A stretch of DNA of 64,000 nt, taken from Luidia sarsii. Taxonomy: Eukaryota; Echinodermata; Asteroidea; Paxillosida; Luidiidae. The stretch's first letter is position 1. Each line of letters starts with the position of its first letter. Both the position numbers and the translations under genes were made by a program. Below the pieces are notes generated by a model. The model saw only the letters and a list, made by a program, of their open reading frames with translations. It was not told the DNA's origin and searched no databases. This document shows positions 56,711 through 64,000 of the stretch, in pieces. The stretch lies in contig OX465115.1 in the NCBI GenBank assembly GCA_949987565.1, positions 5,669,870-5,733,869 of the forward strand, written 5' to 3'.

Positions 56711-58819
56711 TTCAGAAGCATTAACTGCCGTATATCTTCACGCCCCTATTTTCATTCAGATGCAAACAATTAACAACCAATAGTTGTAAACCTGGCAACA
56801 GCAGTTCACAGTTCAGGGGTCACACAAAGTGGATGCAGCTTTTTCAATTTAAGTCAAACAAAATAGTTACAGGAGAAACTCTTCTAAAGTAATATTCGTG
56901 AACAAAAAGGAAGAGAAATTCATGTGGTTTTTCCTGTCAGAAATGTGGCTCCTGCAGCCCCAGGGGAACCAGTCAGGGGTCTAGCAGTGCCCAGCTGGGT
57001 GGGCTACTGACATAACCTCGGTCATTCTCAGCCCAAATCTCTGAGAAACAACCCCCCCCCCCCCTAAAAAAGCAAAACAAAAACGAGACACCCAAACATT
57101 GTGGCAGGTTTTTTATGTTTCAGTCATCCAGCTAGGACAGCTGGATACGACTGCACTAAGCACTGGCCTAATATCTCCCTGGCCTGACCAAGTGAAATGT
57201 GGGGTCATTTTTGGTTCAATTTGAATGACATTCAGTTACTCTGCCTCAGTGAGAAAGGTCCAGCTTTTTTGAGATTTGGTGTTTGGGTTAATTTTAGTCA
57301 GTAACTAGTAGTTTGCAAAATTTTTAAGTTAAGATCACCAGTGTCGTCAACATATTGAAAATATTCACGCATTCTTTAACCAAAAGGGCATGAATCTCAA
57401 AAGTTAGAGGGCCTGACGTTTTGATCTCAAAGGCAAAAGGGACAGGAATGAAATATCATCTAAATTGACATATCCTTTCTCGTGTAGATGTACTGCAGTA
57501 CTTTTTTATGTAATTTAGTTTGTGTGCAACATGGGCATAGTTGAAGCCCACTGGGCTATCTTTAGAGTCTATAGACTTAAGTGTGTGGGTGTATGTTAAC
57601 ATACTGTCTTTATGAGCGTCCTATCGAAGCGCAAACACGCCGTGATGTCATAGCGTGCCAGCACGTTGATCCATTTTTGCACTACACCCAGATCAGTTAT
57701 CTGCGGCTGGTGTGACTGAATCCCCCTCTCACTGTTCAGGGTACACATTGATGGTCGTTGAGGTGGCCTTAAATAAAATGATGCCTTACTGGTGACATGA
57801 CTGCCTCCCAATCGTTTGCTGTCGTTATATCAGAAACAGAGGTAGTTATTAGGATTTTTGTAACTACATGTCAAATGCGGTGACTGTCTTCTGAAATACT
57901 GCGAAGTTTTGTGGGACTCGGACTTAGACCCTCCTAAAATGAAAGAAACTCAAGGTTTCAAGAGGAATAAAGTATTGTTGTGTCAGTGTGAAAACGCAGT
58001 ATGTGTTTCTCATCTGTCTTGACCTGTTTTTGTCTAGAATAACGATTTTATTTAGCATAGAAACCAAACTATAAAGGCCATGTTTTTCAACACTTTGTCT
58101 CCCCCCCCCCCCCCTCTGAGAATGGTCTTGCTACATTTAGGATCGAAAGTTTAAAAAGTCAAGCCTTCCTAAAAAAAAAAATCAGATTGTTAAAGATCTC
58201 GAAATGGTGTCTTTCATTCTGATTAAGATTTCTTTTAAAAAAACCAGACCACTAACTTAGTTACTGCAGTGCTTCTTTATTCAAAGATCTGAAAGTGAAA
58301 TGATTTTGGTATAGGGCCTATATCATAGGCAACTATATCGGCAAAATTATGGTGCTGCAATTTTTTTTTTGCGAAGGCACGCATATTAACCATCAGCCAT
58401 CACAGGTGAAAAAATGTCAAATGTTTATAAATCGATGTGTGGGGTTGGGGAGGTGGAATTCTGTAAGGACCCAAGGTGATTATACAATCAATTTTATCAC
58501 ATTTTTTTCTTCATATTCCTCTCAGGGGAAAACAACACGTGCTAGTTCTCTGGACCGGGTGAACTCTGCTTCATGTCAGAGACAGCTTTTACGTCTGACT
58601 TGAAGTTTAAGGCCCGCTGCATTTCTGCATGTTTACCTGGCCAAGACACCCCCTCCCCTCCCCATCTAAGCTCTGACCTTCATGGGTCCATGAATGTGAT
58701 GGATGGAATAATCGGATTGTGGCCAAATGCAGACATGGTTTAATGCGATGGCCATCAACCCTCTGAGGTTTTGTTTTCTCTGAATTTGTGTTTCATCTCT
58801 GCCGTCTCTGAGTGGACAG

Positions 58820-59335
58820 CTCCGTCTTTCTATCTGTTCCTCTGTCTGTCTGTCTCACTCAATTATTTCTGTGTCTGTCTCTCAGTCTGTTTCTCTCTCT
58901 TGTGTCTCTCTGTCTCTCTGTCTCTCTTATGTGTCTCTCTTATGTGTCTCTCTGTCTCTCTTATGTGTCTCTCTGTCTCTGTCTGTTTCTCTTATGTGTC
59001 TCTCTGTCTCTGCCAGTTTCTCTCTTGTGTCTCTTTGTCTCTGTCAGTTTCTCTCTTGTGTCTCTCTGTCTCTGTCTGTTTCTCTCTTGTGTATCTCTGT
59101 CTCTGTCCCTTTCTGTCTCTCTCTATATGCACCTCTGTCCCTTAATGTATCTCTGTTTCAGTATCTCTCATCTACCTGTCTCTCTGTCGCTGATTCTGTC
59201 TTCTTGTCTGCCTATTTCTGTACACCGTCTGTGACCCCCAGTCTACTCTCTCTCTCTCTCTCCATCTCTGGCTATCTCTCTGTCTCCCATTGCCTCTCTC
59301 TCTCAGACTCTGTCTCTGTTTCTCTGTTGCTCTGT
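58820..59335 (+). repeat. (TGTCTCTC)n pyrimidine-rich microsatellite
   Basis: CTCTGTCTCTGTCTGTTTCT and CTTATGTGTCTCTCTGTCTC repeat irregularly for about 500 bases. The frames encoding Ser/Leu/Val/Cys runs are artefacts. Confidence 0.92.
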
Positions 59336-60071
59336 CAATGTGGCCGTTCCTATTGTCCAAAATAGAATGAAATTATTTGGATCACGATTTGTATCTCGAT
59401 TCAAACTTTTTTGGTGTGTTTGGACACAATACAGTAAATGAGATTATTAGTGGGATTTGAGTCGCGATTCAGACTTTTCTGAAAAATAATTGCTCTGTTG
59501 AATTACACCTGTTGTTTTTTAAATCCCACAGTGCACCCTCAGGAAGTGCTGTGCTTGTTGATATGCCACCCTCAAGGACACTCCCATTGTTTAATCACAA
59601 CTGCTATAACCACAATCGGCCCGCGAATTGTGCGCGGCGTGATCATTAATGGCTTGTGTGCACACGAGCAAAAAGAAATCATGGTTTGTGCCACGCGATT
59701 CAAATCGCAATTACTTGCGTCGTGGGAATGGCGCGTATCTCTCCCTCCCTTCTCCCTCAATCTCTCTGTCCCTGTCTAGATCTCTGTGAGAAATTTATGG
59801 AGGCAACCTCTGGATAATTTGCTTGAACCCTTGATGGAAACAACCCCCAGCACATGTGCATGTAGTTCCACTCCCTTCTCAAAAACAAACAAAAAAAGGG
59901 GCCAAGGTAGTTTCAACCCCAAGGGGCTTTTTGCTGCAAGGAGGGGAATCAGGCAGGAACATTTTTTTTTTTTTTTTTGGGGGGGGGGCTGTGGGATGAG
60001 GTGGTGACAAGATGTTACAGACAGAGAAACCATGAGTCCAAGAGACAGAGAAAGACAGAGAGGGGGAGGCA

Positions 60072-60446
60072 TAAGCCCTGTCCACACTGGACTTTTGTGG
60101 GGGAAACTAACCAAGCTATAAATGGCTAACTTTACCATTTTAAGTCCAGTGCGAACACCCCCAGGAAATTTTCCTCCTAGATAACTTACCCGTCTCGAAT
60201 GGATAAGTTAATCGACCGACTTCTTCCCTGTTAAATCGACCAGGTCAGTTTAACCGAGTCGAAGGTGCAGTGTGGACGCGACATCTCATGCATTTTGTAT
60301 TTAGTCAGTCGCTTAAATTCTACCTGTCGTTGCAGTTATCTACCCACATTGATAATCCAAGTGCGTACACCGGTAAGATTCACCCATTGGAATGTTACCC
60401 ACGGTCTCGGTAGAAGAAAAAAAAGTCCAGTGCGAACACGGCTTTG
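60072..60446. repeat. Element with CCACACTGGACTTTT terminus, copy 2 (complete)
   Basis: The left end AAGCCCTGTCCACACTGGAC is mirrored by GTCCAGTGCGAACACGGCTT, 24-bp arms with three differences. An internal TTTAAGTCCAGTGCGAACAC near 60140 repeats the terminus. About 375 bp, non-coding, MITE-like; no convincing target-site duplication. Confidence 0.75.
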
Positions 60447-61499
60447 CCGTTGACGAGTTGACCAGAGGCCAGCCAGACAAGCACAGCCTTGCCTCCTTCA
60501 GAGTTCCTGCCCTTTATACCAGGCAGCGCCTGCTGTTCTTGTCGCCCATCACCACCAGGGGCACCGTGCCAAGGGGGGGGGGGGGCGTGGGTGCGGTGGC
60601 CGTGGTTGAGAGTTATACACACATGCAGGTGGCCGTTGGGCGCTAGATACATGTGCTGGCACGCCTTCCATAGCCAACATTCATTATCTTCTCCCCTTCC
60701 TCCTGTCTGCCGTCCTGATAGTTGATAGTTGATCGGGGAAGAGAAGAAAAAAAAAAAAAAAAAAAGACGGCAGAGACCAAACAAATACTGCTGAGGTATT
60801 AAGGAGCCAGCTCCTGCGAGGCCTGAATACCTGATGAGTTTGCTCAGCTTGCAAGCGGCATTTTTCCGCTTGCCTTCCTCTCTCCTTTTTTTGTTTTTTT
60901 GTTTTTTGGAATGGCTGCCCACGTGTGCAGATCCGAAGACTCTAGTATTGAAGCATCAGTGCATGATATGAGAGTGATTGAGATACTGGCATCGGGGATG
61001 CTCACTGGCCTTGGCAGTGTCTCCCCTCTCCTTCCCAAGTCTAATCCATCGCAAATGAATCCATCCGATAGCAGGGTGCCTTAAAGGTACGATTTGATTA
61101 CCTTCTTCTATATCGGCTGGATGTTTTAAAGAATGGTGCTAATGTAAGCCCTAATTCCAGTCCCTAGTGTTCACCCCAGCCATGCCCCTGTGGACCAAGT
61201 CCGGTAGTGACCAACCCCATAGGCATTTGAAGGTCTGCTATGACATCATGGGTATGGTCACTGTTCTAAGAAAGAGTGTCCAAGACAAAAACTAAACCAA
61301 GCCTAAGTGTTACACTAACATTTCATCTGCATGTATGAATTCGATTCTAATCACTCCAAAACTCCTTCTAAAAATTGCTTTTTTTGTTGGGATGGAGCAG
61401 TTGAGTCAAAGAAATCATATCTGTGGCAATGCCAGAATGTAAAAAGTGTGAGATAAAGAAACATAAAGTTCATTATGATTGTATTTGGGGTTAAAATTG

Positions 61500-61605
61500 G
61501 GAGAGGGTTTGAACTCGAGTCAAACTTAGATTTTCGGCTGCTTCATCTTGAGGTCGCCTGTATCGGGCGCTCTCCCATCTGAGCTATCTACCCCCTAGAA
61601 TTTCC
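61500..61605 (-). repeat. tRNA-like sequence, probable SINE head
   Basis: Minus strand: GGGGGTAGATAGCTCAGATG, GGAGAGCGCCCGATACAGGC, and box B-like GAGTTCAAACCCTCTCCC. An extra ~30 bases before box B and an unpaired acceptor stem argue against a working tRNA gene. Confidence 0.5.
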
Positions 61606-61964
61606 ACAAAATTCTCCTTTATTTTCTTTTGCAAGGCAAGGAGTGTAGCAGACAGAAGCCTCAATTAATAAACAAGTGCTGTACGTGTTAACATGCATCA
61701 CCCGGGACAGTCTCACACCCTCCTGGCAAACGCAAACAGCAAATTGGGCATTCACGAATAATTAGACAGTGTTCGTTAGACTTATCACTCTGACCAAATT
61801 ACCTTCTCCCACTGGACCCCTCCGAGATGTTTTTTATCCAGCGAACCTCGGGAAGGCTTCCTGGGTTGTTTGTCTTTCAGGCAGACTCACAAATAATCCC
61901 AGCGTTGCATTCTAACCGCAGGCAAGCAGACAATGTGAAGACAAGGTTTTTTTTTTTTCTCTCT

Positions 61965-62420
61965 CTCAGTGACCCACGAAACTGCACTGATATCACTCCC
62001 CTCCTCACCCACCTCTCTCTCTTCTCTCTTCTCTCCCCCCCCCCCTCTCCCTCTCTCCCTCCCTCCCTCTCTCTCCCCCTCTCTCCTCCCCCTCTCCCCC
62101 TCTTTCTGCCTCTCCTCTCTCCCCCTCTCCCCCTCTCCCCCTCTCTACTCCGCCTCTCCCCATCTCTACGCCTCTCCCCCAGTCCCCCTCACTTCCCCTC
62201 TCTCCCCTCTCCCCTCTCTCCTCCCCCTCTCTCTGCCTCTCCTCTCCCCTCTCCCCCTCCTCACCCCCTCTCCCCTCTCCTCCTCTCCCCTCTCCTCCTC
62301 CCTTCTCCCCCTTCTCTCTCCCCTTCCCTCCTTCTCTCTCCCCTTCTTTCTCTCCCCCTCCCCTCTCTCTTTCTCACTCTCTCCCCCCAATTCTCTCTCT
62401 TTCTCTCCCCTGCCTCCCTT
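61965..62420 (+). repeat. (CT/CCCTCT)n homopyrimidine tract
   Basis: About 450 bases of CTCTCCCC permutations, nearly free of purines. The Ser/Leu/Pro-rich frames are artefacts. Confidence 0.95.
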
Positions 62421-62904
62421 TAAAAGCTAGATATTTACATACATGTAGTCCCATCAACATATCATTTGGGGGTTGGCAATTGGCACGTACATGTATGTGA
62501 TTTTTTTTTTTTTGAGGGAGGCAACATATTTGCGAAGGAGTTGATTGAACTTGACTCGGCAGACATGAAAAGTGAATGAGTTTTTTTAGTCATGTGGGGA
62601 ATTATTCAGGAAAAGCAGGCCAGTTGAAGAAATGTTAGAAGGCCTGGCATAATGGTTCTCATGGGTCTTTCTCATGTTGTTATGAAATGATCCCAACTGT
62701 TTACCGGCTTAAAAAACCCAAATCAAACCAATCTCAAACATTTAGAGGACCTGATGTTTTGACCCTAGTACTCAGACCACTTGCATGACCTCTCTGCCTT
62801 GAGGAGAGGGTCAGCCTTTGTTTGGATTGAAAAATTAACAACATGCTTAGGAAATGGTGACCAAACCACAAAGAAAACAGCTTCAATTTAGAAATCTCAA
62901 AAGT

Positions 62905-63110
62905 TCGAGGGCCTGACATTTCGATCCTAGCAGGATCTTTCTCAAAGGTTTGAGAAATGTCCTGCTAGGAGTCAAAACCTAGCAGGATCTTTCTCAAAGG
63001 TTTGAGAAATGTCCTGCTAGGAGTCGAAACGTCAGGCCCTCTAACTTTTGAGATTTTTGTATTGCAGGTCATTTTAGTCAGTGAGCAGTTTGCAATTTTT
63101 GTGTGTGTTT
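62905..63110. repeat. R1 compound: forward core, then tandem reverse/forward units, then reverse core and leader
   Basis: GAGGGCCTGACATTTCGATC CTAGCAGGATC is followed by TTTGAGAAATGTCCTGCTAG, a second CTAGCAGGATCTTTCTCAAAG and a second GAGAAATGTCCTGCTAGG, then GAAACGTCAGGCCCTCTAAC and leader TTTTGAGATTTTTGTATTGC through GTGAGCAGTTTGCAA. Several alternative hairpins are possible. Confidence 0.85.
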
Positions 63111-63689
63111 ACTTCAGCTTCAATGTAGAAGTGATGATTTTTCTTCTCCGTCTCTAAGAATTTGCAAATAAAATCTGGACTGGGATTTGTACATTATGTA
63201 GTTTGGGGATCACACAGAGTGGATGTGGCCGCACCAAATACACCTAATGAACAAGTTTTCTCTTGTCCTTCTGTGTATGGATTATTGGATTTTACGAATA
63301 TTGGTTGACTTTCCCACGAGACATCTTGCTCTGGCGACTGACAAAATCTCTTGTTTGGTCTGGGCGTGTCGTTTGTTATGACAATACCATCCGTGCGAAA
63401 GGATTGCCACCCGCCCCTCTAATCACTTTGGTTCTTGCTTCATCTTTCAGATTTTCATCTGAACCTGGTGTCACGAAGATAGCCTCTCTCATTTCCTCTC
63501 CCCCCACCCCTCTCCCCCATTGATGGCGTCATGTCTAGATATGACTTTGTGATAACAATTTGCTCATTCGGTGTCTGGATATTCTCCCTTAGAAGACACA
63601 GAACGAAATAAGAACTCGCTATTCTTTATACAATAAAAGAGTAGTCTCGTCTTATACAAAAGTGATGCAAACTGCTTAATTTTTTATTA

Positions 63690-63912
63690 TTATTTTTTAA
63701 TGCAACATTGCCCCAAAACAAGGCTAAAAAGCCACTCAAGTTAAGAGCTAAAGAAAGGATGAGATAGAGAGGGACTCAGGAAGGCTGGAGAGAGGAATTA
63801 ACATTCCTTTTAAAAAGGGGCAAGATCGTAGGCTGGGGGAAATGACCTACACGTAAATCTTAAAGATAAAGAGGTCAGACGTTTTGTTCCCAGCAGGACC
63901 TTTCTCAAAAAC
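63690..63912 (+). repeat. Dispersed repeat (second copy of 18690-18820) followed by an R1 copy
   Basis: AAGCCACTCAAGTTAAGAGC, GATAGAGAGGGACTCAGGAA and TTAACATTCCTTTTAAAAAG match RPL22 intron 2. At 63873 an R1 core follows: GAGGTCAGACGTTTTGTTCC and CAGCAGGACCTTTCTCAAA. Confidence 0.7.
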
Positions 63913-64000
63913 AGAATGATGCAATCATGTGATTCTTTTTTCCAAAACAAAATGAATCCTTTTCCTCACACGCTTTATTCTTGCTTTGATAATCACTTAG

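Larger units (their letters stand above)
33354..64000 (+). other. Apparent agrin intron 1 (at least 30.6 kb, no exon seen)
   Basis: From the donor at 33354 to the window end I find no frame resembling agrin's next domains or any other protein. Content is unique-looking DNA interrupted by C-runs, microsatellites and small elements. I see nothing notable at 34550-37480, 38300-39840, 40450-43600, 44190-46140, 50050-51660, 52160-53540, 53880-56580, 57440-58810 or 59340-60070. A nested gene or alternative first exon cannot be excluded. Confidence 0.6.

Noticed and set aside
61500..61605. Functional tRNA gene
   Set aside because: Extra bases before box B and an unpaired acceptor stem.
61827..62430. 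198- and 153-codon Ser/Leu/Pro frames
   Set aside because: They are artefacts of the CT-rich tract; no start context or conserved residues.

Overview
The window is animal nuclear DNA: five conserved genes with GT-AG introns sit in a background dense in interspersed repeats. Gene content (an agrin with an N-terminal NtA domain, GPS2, XXYLT1) and the repeat style (tRNA-headed SINEs, many small foldback/MITE elements, abundant TACATGTA) point to a marine invertebrate, most plausibly a deuterostome such as an echinoderm. I could not place it more precisely. A 200-base run of N at 25111-25310 shows that this is an assembled draft scaffold.

Layout. PSMB6 (proteasome beta-6/beta1, six exons, + strand) fills 339-5027. 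A repeat-rich 6.6 kb interval follows, tail-to-tail with XXYLT1 (- strand, two exons, 11647-13904), which has an unusual Gln/His-rich stem. A 3.5 kb interval leads to RPL22 (- strand, four exons, 17404-19731, with a 9-nt coding first exon). RPL22 is head-to-head with GPS2 (+ strand, ten visible exons, 21029-28302); 1.3 kb separates their start codons and holds a palindromic insertion with TTAGGG-like repeats. About 4.6 kb of microsatellite, minisatellite and foldback DNA follows. The first coding exon of agrin (signal peptide plus NtA domain, 32912-33353) comes next. Everything after 33354 looks like one agrin first intron running off the window: over 30 kb with no recognisable exon.

The genes do not form a pathway: protein turnover (PSMB6), O-glycan extension on Notch-type EGF repeats (XXYLT1), translation (RPL22), NCoR/SMRT corepressor signalling (GPS2) and extracellular matrix/synapse (AGRN). 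Their linkage may be old, because human PSMB6 and GPS2 are both on 17p13 and RPL22 and AGRN are both on 1p36.

The least ordinary content is repetitive: a ~110-bp foldback-prone family present about 20 times; a tRNA-derived SINE whose leader appears to have expanded into a 20-bp minisatellite; a near-perfect 134-bp palindrome with apparent 9-bp target duplications just inside agrin intron 1; and a CACTG...CAGTG element with 40-bp perfect termini and 22 GATC sites.
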